In this document: positions 8,602 to 16,431 of the stretch, one piece after another
How positions within the stretch are numbered: the first letter of the stretch is position 1
Layout: the number at the start of each line of letters is the position of its first letter
Assembly (NCBI RefSeq): GCF_019720915.1
Contig: NZ_JAHKSI010000001.1
Span: 1,922,001 to 1,986,000, forward strand
Length of the DNA: 64,000 bases
Direction of reading: 5' to 3'
Source: Alkalihalobacillus sp. TS-13
GTDB taxonomy: Bacteria; Bacillota; Bacilli; Bacillales; Fictibacillaceae
The notes under the pieces: generated by a model
Database searches by the model: none
Seen by the model: only the letters and a program-made list of their open reading frames with translations
What the model was told of the DNA's origin: nothing
Translations under genes and position numbers: made by a program

Positions 8602-8647
8602 ATCTTATGACTTTTCTATAAAATAGACAAGTCTCTTAAGTGTCTTT
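8602..8647 (-). promoter_or_regulatory. Operator C with leftward promoter of the ABC transporter operon
   Basis: The 25-bp operator (8623-8647) reads, on the - strand, AAAGACA, one base, TTAAG, AGAC, T, TGTCTAT. TTGTCT (8630-8625) lies 17 bp from a TAAGAT -10 box (8607-8602). Same layout as operators A, B and D. The leader to the binding-protein ATG is about 210 bases. Confidence 0.65.
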
Positions 8648-8682
8648 AATAGACAGTTCATAAATAAGGATGAATGGAGTGG

Positions 8683-8712
8683 TTGCAATAATAAAGAAAG
8701 GTGTCGTATAGT
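8683..8712 (+). promoter_or_regulatory. Possible promoter of the YesL-like gene
   Basis: TTGCAA (8683-8688), 18 bp, TATAGT (8707-8712). The leader would be very short, ending in the AGGGGGG ribosome site of the GTG start at 8735. Confidence 0.4.
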
Positions 8713-8734
8713 TTATTCTCAGGGGGGAATTACG

Positions 8735-9355
8735 GTGGGTGGCTGGGAAAAATTCAATAAAGTTGCATATTGGATGCTTAAAGCGGCTTATATAAATCTA
8801 TTATGGATTCTTTTTACGTGCTTAGGGTTGGTTGTATTCGGGCTCTTCCCTTCTACTATTGCCATGTTCACAGTGGTTCAAAAGTGGTTCAAGAAAAAGG
8901 ACATTCGCATCTTTCAAACATACTGGCGCATGTTTCGTAAAGAATTTATCAAAGGGAACGGTTTCGGACTGATCTTTTTGTCCCTTGGTTATTTTCTCTA
9001 TTATGACTTCCTGTTGTTACAGGCAAACCATGGGAGTCTGCAATATCTGTATCCTATACTTGTATTTATACTTTTTGTTTATATACTCACTCTATTATTC
9101 TTCTTTACTGTGTACGTCCATTTCCAACTATCGTTCTTTCAATATTTAAAACAAGCGTTCCTGATTGCAGTAGTCTCACCACTAGAGACATTACTGATCT
9201 TGGCAGCTATCATACTTATGTATATCATGATTACAATCCTACCAGGCATTATCCCGTTATTCCCAGGTAGTATACTTGCGTTTGTGACAACCTGGCTAAG
9301 CAGACGGGCTTTTCAGAAAATCAAAAACAAGCAAGTAAAACAAAGTACAAAATAA
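8735..9355 (+). CDS. YesL family (DUF624) membrane protein
   Basis: 206 aa, GTG start behind AGGGGGG. Four to five hydrophobic segments. The N-terminal WEKFNKVAYWMLKAAYINLLW and the FPSTIAMFTVVQKW segment match the DUF624/YesL family, which often sits beside sugar ABC transporters and polysaccharide-degradation genes (for example the B. subtilis yes cluster). The function is unknown. It diverges from the transporter operon, so it may be co-controlled by operator C. Confidence 0.85.
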   Translation: MGGWEKFNKVAYWMLKAAYINLLWILFTCLGLVVFGLFPSTIAMFTVVQKWFKKKDIRIFQTYWRMFRKEFIKGNGFGLIFLSLGYFLYYDFLLLQANHGSLQYLYPILVFILFVYILTLLFFFTVYVHFQLSFFQYLKQAFLIAVVSPLETLLILAAIILMYIMITILPGIIPLFPGSILAFVTTWLSRRAFQKIKNKQVKQSTK

Positions 9356-9371
9356 TATTCTGTCAACATTA

Positions 9372-9406
9372 AAAAGAGGCTTAGCTGATATCAGCTAGGT
9401 CTTTTG
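9372..9406 (+). terminator. Terminator after the YesL-like gene
   Basis: Hairpin built on TAGCTGATATCAGCTA, extended by AAAGA/TCTTT arms and ending in TCTTTTG. Confidence 0.65.
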
Positions 9407-9451
9407 TATTGGATCTTAGTAGTATAGGATGAAGTTTTATTGCAGGTTTAT

Positions 9452-9498
9452 TAAGACATTTAATAGACTTGTCTCTTTGCCAGTTTTTATACGATAAT
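9452..9498 (+). promoter_or_regulatory. Operator D with promoter of the beta-propeller gene
   Basis: The 25-bp operator (9452-9476) reads TAAGACA, one base, TTAAT, AGAC, T, TGTCTCT. TTGTCT (9469-9474) lies 18 bp from a GATAAT -10 box (9493-9498). Predicted start near 9505, giving a leader of about 170 bases that holds a cre site, a start-stop pair and a palindrome. Confidence 0.65.
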
Positions 9499-9542
9499 TT
9501 CACACAAAGAAATGTAAAAGACTGGAGTCACATCGCGAAAAT

Positions 9543-9556
9543 TGTAATCGCTTTCA
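9543..9556. promoter_or_regulatory. cre site (CcpA operator) in the beta-propeller gene leader
   Basis: TGTAATCGCTTTCA fits TGWNANCGNTNWCA at all positions, about 40 bp downstream of the predicted start from operator D. Confidence 0.7.
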
Positions 9557-9590
9557 TTCTTAATGGTTGACCTTTATTCGGGATATTATT

Positions 9591-9639
9591 GGAGGTGATA
9601 GAAATGTAATATTCTCAGTTGTCCACTCCATATGGAGTG
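9591..9639 (+). promoter_or_regulatory. Leader element: strong SD before an ATG-TAA pair, then a 16-bp palindrome
   Basis: GGAGGTGA (9591-9598) is followed by ATG (9604) and at once by TAA (9607). After 14 bases comes the perfect palindrome CACTCCATATGGAGTG (9624-9639). A ribosome could load and stop here just upstream of the hairpin. The real gene's own ribosome site lies further on, at about 9660. Any function is inferred. Confidence 0.4.
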
Positions 9640-9673
9640 TTTCAGCCCATAAAAAAGAAAGGAAGGATGACTC

Positions 9674-11644
9674 TTGCGAAAACTCTATTATCTTATTATG
9701 TTGACCGTTTTACTTGCAAGTACAACTGTTATTTATATGACATCTGTTAAAGCAGATGAAAGCAAAGTCCAAGAAATCGGGACTCCTTTATATGAAGTCT
9801 CCATACCGGGAGCAACCTATGGAGATGGGCCCGATGGAGAAGCCTGGGCTTACGCTGTAGCAGGAGGATCGCCGGCAGTTTTTAACGTATTGGATGCAAA
9901 AACAGGAGAACGAATAGACAGCTTTCCATTAGAAGGTGCGAGCAGTGCCTGGGCCTTGACGGTCGACCCTGATGGAAATGTCTACATCGGCACCTATTCT
10001 AATGGACAATTGTACCGCTATACGCCAGGTGATGATAAGGTGGAAAACCTGGGTACTGCCATTCCGGGTGAATCGTTCATTTGGCGGATTAGCTCCGATG
10101 ATGAAGGTCGTATTTATGGAGGTACCTATCCTGGTGCCAAAGTATTTCAATATGACCCAGAGACAGGTGAGTTCCGCGACTATGGTCGAATGGTAGAAGG
10201 ACAGCAATATGCCAGAAGCATCGACATTTATAAAGATAAAGCCTATGTGGGTGTAGGCACTAACGGCCCTAACCTTGTAGAGCTGGATGTGGAAACAGGT
10301 GAGAAGAGAGAAATAGACCTTCCGGAAAAATTTGGCGACCAGACAAATGTATACGATGTAGATGTAGTTCGGGATAAATTATTTGCACGTGTCACTGGAG
10401 TCAGTACGATCCTCGTATTTGACCTGAAAACCATGGAAATAATTGATGAAATCAAAAACGCTGATGGATTGGATGTTTCTCCAGTAGGTCCTATGAATCT
10501 CGCATACTTAATCATCGACGGAGAGCTTCACTCTTATGATTTGCAGTCACTGGAATTGAAGCCGACTGGTTTTGATGAATTATTCACGGCGCGTGATTTC
10601 GGCTGGATAAACCTTGATAACAAAGACTACCCTGGGAAAACCTTGATCAGTTTGACTTGGAATGGAGATATCCGCTATTACAATCCGATAACAGGTAATC
10701 ATAAAATACTGCCTGGCCAAATCGAGGGGCAGCCAGTCGATATCCAGTCTCTGACACAAGGTCCGAATGGAAACATATTTGTAGGCGGCTATTTTGCCGG
10801 AGGGCTCGCTGAGTATGACTATCAGAATGAACAATTCACCGCTTACAAAGGGATGGGACAAATTGAAGGAATGACCACACATAACGATCGATTATACATG
10901 GGAGTCTATACTGGGGCGCGTCTCTTCTCCTTCGATCCTACTAAATCATATGAATATGGAACTAACCCAGTTGAACATTTCGGTTTGAAAGACCAAGATC
11001 AGGACCGCCCATTCGCACTTGTATCTGCAGGAGATAAACTCGCGATTGGAACCGTGCCTGACTACGGGAAGTTAGGTGGAGCATTAACGATTTTCGATCC
11101 GGAAACTGGGGAATATGATTTCCATAGAAATTTAGTCCAAAATCAAAGTGTTATTTCTCTGGCTTATAAAGATGGATTGGTTTATGGTGGAACTTCCGTA
11201 TGGGGCGGCTTGGGTATTCAGCCATCAGAAGAGGAGGCTAAACTATTTGTTTGGGATATTGAAAACAACCAGAAAGTCTATGAATCTATTCCAGTACCAG
11301 GTGAAAAAGCGATCTCCTCTTTGACTTTTGATGACGATGGATACCTATGGGGGTTGACCTCAGGAATACTCTTTAAATATAATCCTGAATCTGGTGAAGT
11401 AATTGCGGAAAAAGAATTGTACCCTTTGAACTGGGATAATGTAAGTCACTTATGGCGGGGCGGATTTTTATCATTTGATGACGACGGTAGCCTGTATGGC
11501 CAAACCCATGGCGAGCTGTTTAAAGTTGACCCCGGAACATTAGAACATGAAACCCTTGTCGATAATGCTTCCTTATTCGCTCAAGATGCTGAAGGTAACT
11601 TCTATTTTGCAAGAGGTCATAAGCTTTTTCAATATCAGCGATAA
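9674..11644 (+). CDS. Secreted multi-bladed beta-propeller protein
   Basis: 656 aa, TTG start behind GAAAGGAAGG. Signal peptide of about 27 residues ends in SVKA before DES. The mature protein is made of repeated strands such as GNVYIGTYSNGQLYRYTP, GRIYGGTYPGAKVFQYDP and GNIFVGGYFAGGLAEYD, spaced about 45-60 residues apart: the mark of beta-propeller (PQQ/SMP-30/YVTN-like) folds, probably two propellers given the length. No sorting signal or transmembrane tail is seen. Located beside yesL-like and sugar-transport genes and controlled by operator D, it may bind or cleave a polysaccharide; some polysaccharide lyases are beta-propellers, but I see no diagnostic lyase motif. Confidence 0.8.
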   Translation: MRKLYYLIMLTVLLASTTVIYMTSVKADESKVQEIGTPLYEVSIPGATYGDGPDGEAWAYAVAGGSPAVFNVLDAKTGERIDSFPLEGASSAWALTVDPDGNVYIGTYSNGQLYRYTPGDDKVENLGTAIPGESFIWRISSDDEGRIYGGTYPGAKVFQYDPETGEFRDYGRMVEGQQYARSIDIYKDKAYVGVGTNGPNLVELDVETGEKREIDLPEKFGDQTNVYDVDVVRDKLFARVTGVSTILVFDLKTMEIIDEIKNADGLDVSPVGPMNLAYLIIDGELHSYDLQSLELKPTGFDELFTARDFGWINLDNKDYPGKTLISLTWNGDIRYYNPITGNHKILPGQIEGQPVDIQSLTQGPNGNIFVGGYFAGGLAEYDYQNEQFTAYKGMGQIEGMTTHNDRLYMGVYTGARLFSFDPTKSYEYGTNPVEHFGLKDQDQDRPFALVSAGDKLAIGTVPDYGKLGGALTIFDPETGEYDFHRNLVQNQSVISLAYKDGLVYGGTSVWGGLGIQPSEEEAKLFVWDIENNQKVYESIPVPGEKAISSLTFDDDGYLWGLTSGILFKYNPESGEVIAEKELYPLNWDNVSHLWRGGFLSFDDDGSLYGQTHGELFKVDPGTLEHETLVDNASLFAQDAEGNFYFARGHKLFQYQR

Positions 11645-11733
11645 CCGGTAAAGTTTGCTCCTATTGTTAAACTATTTAATGTAAAACATTGTGTCTTTGA
11701 CTCTCTTTAAGGCATTTGAGACACGTAAAATTT

Positions 11734-11770
11734 GAAAAGGCGGGTAGATAAACCATCTCCCTGCCTTTTC
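11734..11770. terminator. Terminator between the beta-propeller and ROK genes
   Basis: Stem GAAAAGGCgGGtAGAT with ATCTcCCtGCCTTTTC around AAACC. T-rich on both strands, so likely shared by these convergent genes. Confidence 0.7.
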
Positions 11771-11874
11771 TCTGTATCGACAATATCTTCTTCCCCATGC
11801 ATTCTACTTTTAGACAGCCCGACACTCAACCATTCTTATTTTTCTTACAGAACCAAGACGTGCATGACTTTCAG

Positions 11875-12768
11875 CTAACTTAGTAAACCATTTATGGCAA
11901 GTCGAGCTGCTCCAAGCACCCCAGCATTACCGCCTAACTTTGATAGTGAGACATTGACTTTCTTCTTACTGCTTACCTTTTGTAAAGCAACTGACAATTC
12001 TGTTTCCCATAAAGGATAGGCTTCCCCTACACCGCCACCCAGAACAATCGTTTCTGGATCATACATATACTGTATATTGGCTAAAACTATACTTAAATCT
12101 TGAACAAAATTATGTATGAGTTCTACTGCTCGTTCGTCTTGTTGGCGGAAAAGTTCAAACAGTTTATAGCTGTCCCAGTCAGGAGCTATTTCTCGGGCCC
12201 TAAGATTCAATGCTGTCCCAGACACATATTTTTCTACGCAGCCACTTTTTCCGCAGCCACAGGGAATACCACAAGGGTATAGAATCATATGACCGAACTC
12301 CCCCGCTCCACCATTCACACCTGTAATAATTTTATCCGAGTGGACAAGAGCCCCTCCCAGCCCAGTACCAATGGCCACATAGGCATAATCTCTCAATTGT
12401 TGTGCAGCACCTAACCATCCCTCTCCCAGTGCTGCAACATTTACATCATTATCTATAAAAATCGGAATCGAGAGCCGTTCCGATAATTTCTCTTTCAATT
12501 TAAATCCACGCCATCCTTTAATCGTATCCCCTGCTCCAACAATTTCCCCTGTAACAGGGTGAACACTACCCGATGTCCCAATACCTAAGGCTGCTATCTT
12601 TTCTGGGTTATCCTTCATTAATTTTTCAATCGCTTCAAGCATGCTTTCTAAAATATTCTCAGCGCCTGATAAGGTTTTGGAGCGTACCTCTTTTTTTATA
12701 TTCCCGTCCCCATCTACAATAGCTGATCGTGTATTAGTGCCACCTAAATCAATCCCTATTAATTCTAT
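11875..12768 (-). CDS. ROK family sugar kinase with a non-standard start codon
   Basis: About 297 aa. The phosphate-binding motif GIDLGGTNTR lies at the very N-terminus, and the ROK zinc motif appears as CGIPCGCGKSGCVEKYVSG. Members phosphorylate glucose, N-acetylmannosamine and similar sugars. In this frame there is no ATG, GTG or TTG before the DLGGT motif. The best candidates are ATA at 12768 (8 bases after AAGGAGG) or ATT at 12774; the first ATG (12642) would delete the ATP site. The gene follows rpiR by under 25 bases, so translation may be coupled. Given the nanE remnant upstream, an ancestral N-acetylmannosamine kinase role is plausible. Confidence 0.75.
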   Translation of the reverse strand: MELIGIDLGGTNTRSAIVDGDGNIKKEVRSKTLSGAENILESMLEAIEKLMKDNPEKIAALGIGTSGSVHPVTGEIVGAGDTIKGWRGFKLKEKLSERLSIPIFIDNDVNVAALGEGWLGAAQQLRDYAYVAIGTGLGGALVHSDKIITGVNGGAGEFGHMILYPCGIPCGCGKSGCVEKYVSGTALNLRAREIAPDWDSYKLFELFRQQDERAVELIHNFVQDLSIVLANIQYMYDPETIVLGGGVGEAYPLWETELSVALQKVSSKKKVNVSLSKLGGNAGVLGAARLAINGLLS

Positions 12769-12792
12769 GCCAATCCCCTCCTTCCTCCTACA

Positions 12793-13641
12793 CTAGAATA
12801 TTTTATTGATAACAGACTGGGCTGTTTTGTTTTTCATGAACATGGACCGCTCTTTATTCTGTAAAACGATTCCTGTACAAAGCAGGTCCACCACAAAAAG
12901 CTGTGAAATTTTCGCAGTCAATGATCCGCCTTCTAAAGGAGACTCCTTTGCTCCACCATTTAATACCACATCAGCGATTTTGGTTATGGGCGAGCGAGAA
13001 TAATAGGTGATAGCAATCACTTTGGCTCCACTTTTTTTAGCAATTTCTAATGAATGGATTGTGTCCATTGTACTCCCGGACACACTGAAACCAATCACAA
13101 CATCTTTTTCTGATAAGGTTGAGGCATACATCGCTTGTAAATGCGGATCAGTCGTCACCTCCGTTCTTCTCCCGATTCTAAGAAAACGACTTTTAGCATC
13201 GAGTGCGGTTATGCCAGAAGTACCTACTCCATAAAAATGAATATACTCTGCCTTATCCAGGATAGTGATAGCTTCATTTAAATCTTCAAGATTGATCATG
13301 GATGCGGTATGTTTTATTGATTCGATAGTATTTAATGAAATGGATTGAATCAAATCAGAGGACTCAGCAGAGGTTTCCGCTTGAAGATCTGTTGAATTTT
13401 GAGCCAAGGTAAGCTTGAAATCCTGATAACCTTTAAAGCCTAGCCTTCTACAAAATCTCAGTACTGTTGTCTCTCCGACTCCAACCTCATCGGCTAAATC
13501 AGTAACAGAGTAATACATCACTCGTTTAATATTATCTAACACGAAGGAAGCCACCTTTTGTTCCGACTTCGTCAAGGAAGGATAATTACTGTGGATGATT
13601 TCTTTAATCGGTTTTATCACTTTGGTTCCGTTGCTGCTCAT
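12793..13641 (-). CDS. RpiR/MurR family transcriptional regulator
   Basis: 282 aa. N-terminal helix-turn-helix (about residues 15-85, with LADEVGVGETTVLRFCRRLGFKGYQDFK) followed by a SIS sugar-phosphate-binding domain (about 120-250, with IHFYGVGTSG and GFSVSGSTMDT). The ATG overlaps the stop of the nanE remnant by one base (TAATG); AAAGGAG lies upstream. Such regulators respond to amino-sugar phosphates. It probably controls the operon it lies in, together with the ROK gene. Confidence 0.9.
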   Translation of the reverse strand: MSSNGTKVIKPIKEIIHSNYPSLTKSEQKVASFVLDNIKRVMYYSVTDLADEVGVGETTVLRFCRRLGFKGYQDFKLTLAQNSTDLQAETSAESSDLIQSISLNTIESIKHTASMINLEDLNEAITILDKAEYIHFYGVGTSGITALDAKSRFLRIGRRTEVTTDPHLQAMYASTLSEKDVVIGFSVSGSTMDTIHSLEIAKKSGAKVIAITYYSRSPITKIADVVLNGGAKESPLEGGSLTAKISQLFVVDLLCTGIVLQNKERSMFMKNKTAQSVINKIF

Positions 13642-14060
13642 TAGTTCCCATCTCCTTTTAGAGCTTCTGCAAAAGATTGTGTTATAAATTGGGGTCTGGT
13701 TATAGCTGAACCGGCCACAACGGCATGAGTCCCTTTTCTCATAAGTAAAGCTGCTTCCTTGGGATACCTGACTCTCCCTTCAGCTATTAAGGTTCGGTCC
13801 GATTTCTTCACACAAGCGGCTTAGCAGAGTGACATCTGGTCCATCAACTCTCTGTATAGGTGGTGTAGCCCGATAAAGCGGAAGAGATACAATCTGCTCC
13901 TGCTTCTAATACAGCCAACATTCTTTTATTGTTGAAATGTCACTAAAATAAGCTGATCCCGTTCTTTAATATGAATTTTTTGAATGGAAGGAGCTGGTGG
14001 AATCAAAGCAACTGGTACCTGATATTATTGCTATCAAGCAAATGGCAAATCTTCCTATCA
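13641..14060 (-). pseudogene. nanE: nanE remnant (N-acetylmannosamine-6-phosphate 2-epimerase)
   Basis: No single frame is open, but NanE pieces appear in order on the - strand. VALIPPAPSIQ lies near 13985-14020. Then LAVLEAGADCISSALSGYT matches the family's ADIIxTTLSGYT motif. PDVTLLSRLCEEIGP comes next, followed by LIAEGRVRYPKEA and AVVAGSAITRPQFIT at the C-terminus, ending at a TAA overlapping the rpiR start. At least three frameshifts or stops separate them, and the first about 60 residues are not recognisable. The gene is dead and has been decaying for some time. Confidence 0.75.
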
Positions 14061-14185
14061 TCGGATTGGTCCACTCCCTCTATCTGTATTAATATTTTAA
14101 CTCTACACATCGTGTTGTCCGTTACCTTCTGATGTCGTACAGGGTTATGAACGGCCCTGCTAGCTATTACCTGATTGATAGAATC

Positions 14186-15754
14186 CTAATGATGCACCGG
14201 CCATTCCAGTTGAACCCCGTTATTAGTCAATAGACGCTGGAAATCTTCCAAGATACTCTCGTTCTCATAAACCTGACGTGGAGTCGTTTGTTTTTCTATT
14301 GCATATGCTGCTAGATACCCAGCCACTTCTCCAATATTCCACTCGACAGGATGAAGCCTGTAACACCCGTTAGTGATATGAGTAACGCCAATATTTTTGC
14401 ATGCCGGGATAAGATTATTCATTCTTATCGGAATCATAGAACCTAATGGAATCTGAAACGGCAAACCGGCAAAATCTATGTAATGCCGGTTTCCAGTACT
14501 CGGGTGAAGATCAACACCATAGGAACCGATACCTACACTATCCCTGAATTTTTCAGCACCGAGGTTCCCGCGTATTTCTTTGCTGATATGTTGTTCAAGC
14601 ACTGTGAATTCTGCTTTTATTCGCCGAGATTCCCGAATATAGGGTTTCATGGCCAACCCATCTTGTGTACCTAAGATATCTGGCCGGAGCCTTAATCCTG
14701 GATACCCGTAACCCCCTCCCCGCCTTGGTGCCTCCGTCTGCATCCAATATAGCAGGGATAGACTCAATTGCCTGGCGGCTTCTAAATGTTTTTCCCTTGA
14801 TTTTTCGTCAACTTCAAAAACTGTGCCTAAGAAGTAGTCATTCTGCTGCCAGTTGACAGTAGTGATATCCTGGAATTGTGTTCCCGGCAAGAAGTGTTTT
14901 TCATCAATGATTCTCCTGTACTCCCATAAGGAAAAATGCTTTCCATCAGGAAATAACGAAAAGGTCCTTCTCTCATGGTTATGCGGATAGACGCCATCCC
15001 AATGTAACAGTTTGACCGGCCAGAAGTCAGGCTTATACTCCTTCCAAAATTCATATTGGTCTGGTTTTACGATCGTGTAGTCCTCTCCTTCTACATAATC
15101 GATAGCAAACACATGGGTCACCGCCTGCATATCTAAAGGGTCCGCTTCTCCTTCTAATGCATGGGGTTCTCCTGTTTGAGATTGGGATTCCGCCCCTGTC
15201 ACGTACTCTGTTCCGCTTAACGGAAGCAATTCACCGATATCAGTAGCATCTAAAAAGTAGATACCATGAATATGTCTGCGTTCACCGGTTTCGAGATCCT
15301 GTACTGTGACAGTTCGTACATCATCTCCATCTACATATGCTGCTTCCAACTTATGCTTGCTTAATATTTGCAACCGGCCATTATGGATATAGGGTGCCAT
15401 CATTTCATATAGTACTGCTAACGCAGTCCTTGGCTCATGTGACAGTTTACTAACTATTGCACTACCTGGATTTAACCTTTCTGTTTCCATCGCATGTTCA
15501 TACAACGGAAAATTCCTTTTATAATAGTCCCTTACCTTATTTCTGAAAGTACGATACAATCCTGTGCAACCATATTCTTCAATCCAGGGATGCTCATCGG
15601 GAGGTACACCCTGATTTGTCAGCTGGCCGCCGATCCACGCTGTTTCTTCTGTAAGGATTACATTTTTCCCTATTTTTGCTGCACCGATTGCTGCTGCACA
15701 CCCTCCTAAACTCCCGCCAACAATTACAATTTCCGCTGTGTACTCTTTTGCCAA
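14186..15754 (-). CDS. FAD-dependent oxidoreductase (FAD_oxidored family)
   Basis: 522 aa. The N-terminal FAD-binding motif reads VIVGGSLGGCAAAIGAAKIG (about 10-29), then ILTEETAWIGGQLTNQG, typical of the large FAD_oxidored family. These proteins often occur in polysaccharide and amino-sugar gene clusters, but their reaction is mostly unknown. No signal peptide. It lies between a broken hypothetical gene and the nanE remnant in one leftward operon. Confidence 0.8.
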   Translation of the reverse strand: MAKEYTAEIVIVGGSLGGCAAAIGAAKIGKNVILTEETAWIGGQLTNQGVPPDEHPWIEEYGCTGLYRTFRNKVRDYYKRNFPLYEHAMETERLNPGSAIVSKLSHEPRTALAVLYEMMAPYIHNGRLQILSKHKLEAAYVDGDDVRTVTVQDLETGERRHIHGIYFLDATDIGELLPLSGTEYVTGAESQSQTGEPHALEGEADPLDMQAVTHVFAIDYVEGEDYTIVKPDQYEFWKEYKPDFWPVKLLHWDGVYPHNHERRTFSLFPDGKHFSLWEYRRIIDEKHFLPGTQFQDITTVNWQQNDYFLGTVFEVDEKSREKHLEAARQLSLSLLYWMQTEAPRRGGGYGYPGLRLRPDILGTQDGLAMKPYIRESRRIKAEFTVLEQHISKEIRGNLGAEKFRDSVGIGSYGVDLHPSTGNRHYIDFAGLPFQIPLGSMIPIRMNNLIPACKNIGVTHITNGCYRLHPVEWNIGEVAGYLAAYAIEKQTTPRQVYENESILEDFQRLLTNNGVQLEWPVHH

Positions 15755-15778
15755 GATAAATCTCCCCTTATCGAAATT

Positions 15779-16256
15779 CTAGTCATTGTAATGAAGTCCC
15801 AGTTGCTTTTCTAATAAACCCATGTAAAGTCCGGCCGCAATTTCGGCAACCGTCCACCCTGATTCAATCGCCCACATCCGCAGGGGATCCGAATACTTCA
15901 TTCCTTTCCATATCATATGCTCTTGCCAAAATCTGCAATCTGCAGTTCATCTGAGCTATAAACTAAACGCTTATATCGAGTACTCTCAGGAGGTGAAAAT
16001 AGACATTGCCAATACTGGAAGCATATTCGACAAACGTTCTTTTCCATTTATTTATTTGTTTCTCCAAGGCTTTTCTATCCTTAGGTTCTAGCAACAGCGG
16101 GACTTCACCCCCTCCACCAAGAACTACGAAACTAGCGTAAAAATCTAGTTTTTCTTCCTCCAATTTATTCGGGTGAAGCGTTTGTACTTCAGCATCTGTT
16201 TCCCTCAATAGTTGAGGAAGATCACTGTCATGGGCCGTAATTACAGCAATTTTCAT
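15779..16256 (-). pseudogene. Frameshifted hypothetical gene (flavodoxin/amidotransferase-like N-terminus)
   Basis: The reading frame from the ATG at 16256 (GGGGTGAT upstream) encodes MKIAVITAHDSDLPQLL and a VVLGGGGEVPLLL strand-loop, then shifts. The continuation appears in another frame (FSPPESTRYKRLVYSSDEL), then stops at TGA and resumes in a third frame (IWKGMKYSDPLRMW, ending GLHYND at 15781). The pieces are collinear and make a protein of about 158 residues. Two frameshifts are needed, so it is probably inactive. I do not recognise the family beyond a Rossmann-like start. Confidence 0.6.
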
Positions 16257-16346
16257 GTCTATCACCCCGTCTTTTACGATTATGTAATTGAAATGGAGTT
16301 TTTTTTTAAAAATTAATGAAAAAAAGGAGTTTTTCCCCTAAAGAGA

Positions 16347-16375
16347 ATAGTAGTTTAACATTTTATAAAAGTCAA
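16347..16375 (-). promoter_or_regulatory. Sigma-A promoter of the FAD oxidoreductase-rpiR-ROK operon
   Basis: TTGACT (16375-16370), 17 bp, TACTAT (16352-16347) on the - strand. Neither the 25-bp operator nor a cre site is found here, so this operon seems to be under different (probably RpiR) control. Confidence 0.55.
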
Positions 16376-16403
16376 TATTTTCAGAAATTTTAATTTCCAT
16401 GTA

Positions 16404-16431
16404 GAAGGAGCCATCGATAAGATGACTCCTT
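16404..16431 (-). terminator. Hairpin at the 3' end of the SGNH hydrolase gene
   Basis: AAGGAG-t-CATC paired with GATG-g-CTCCTT just after the stop codon. There is no clear T-run, so termination strength is doubtful. Confidence 0.35.

Noticed and set aside
11685-11728. TGTGTCTTTGACTCTCTTTAAGG and GAGACA pieces resembling the 25-bp operator
   Set aside because: Spacing and arms do not match the other four sites, and it lies between convergent gene ends with no promoter.
14060-14180. N-terminal part of nanE or a fragment of another gene (LAGPFITLYDIRR in one frame)
   Set aside because: No frame gives a convincing family match beyond a dozen residues.
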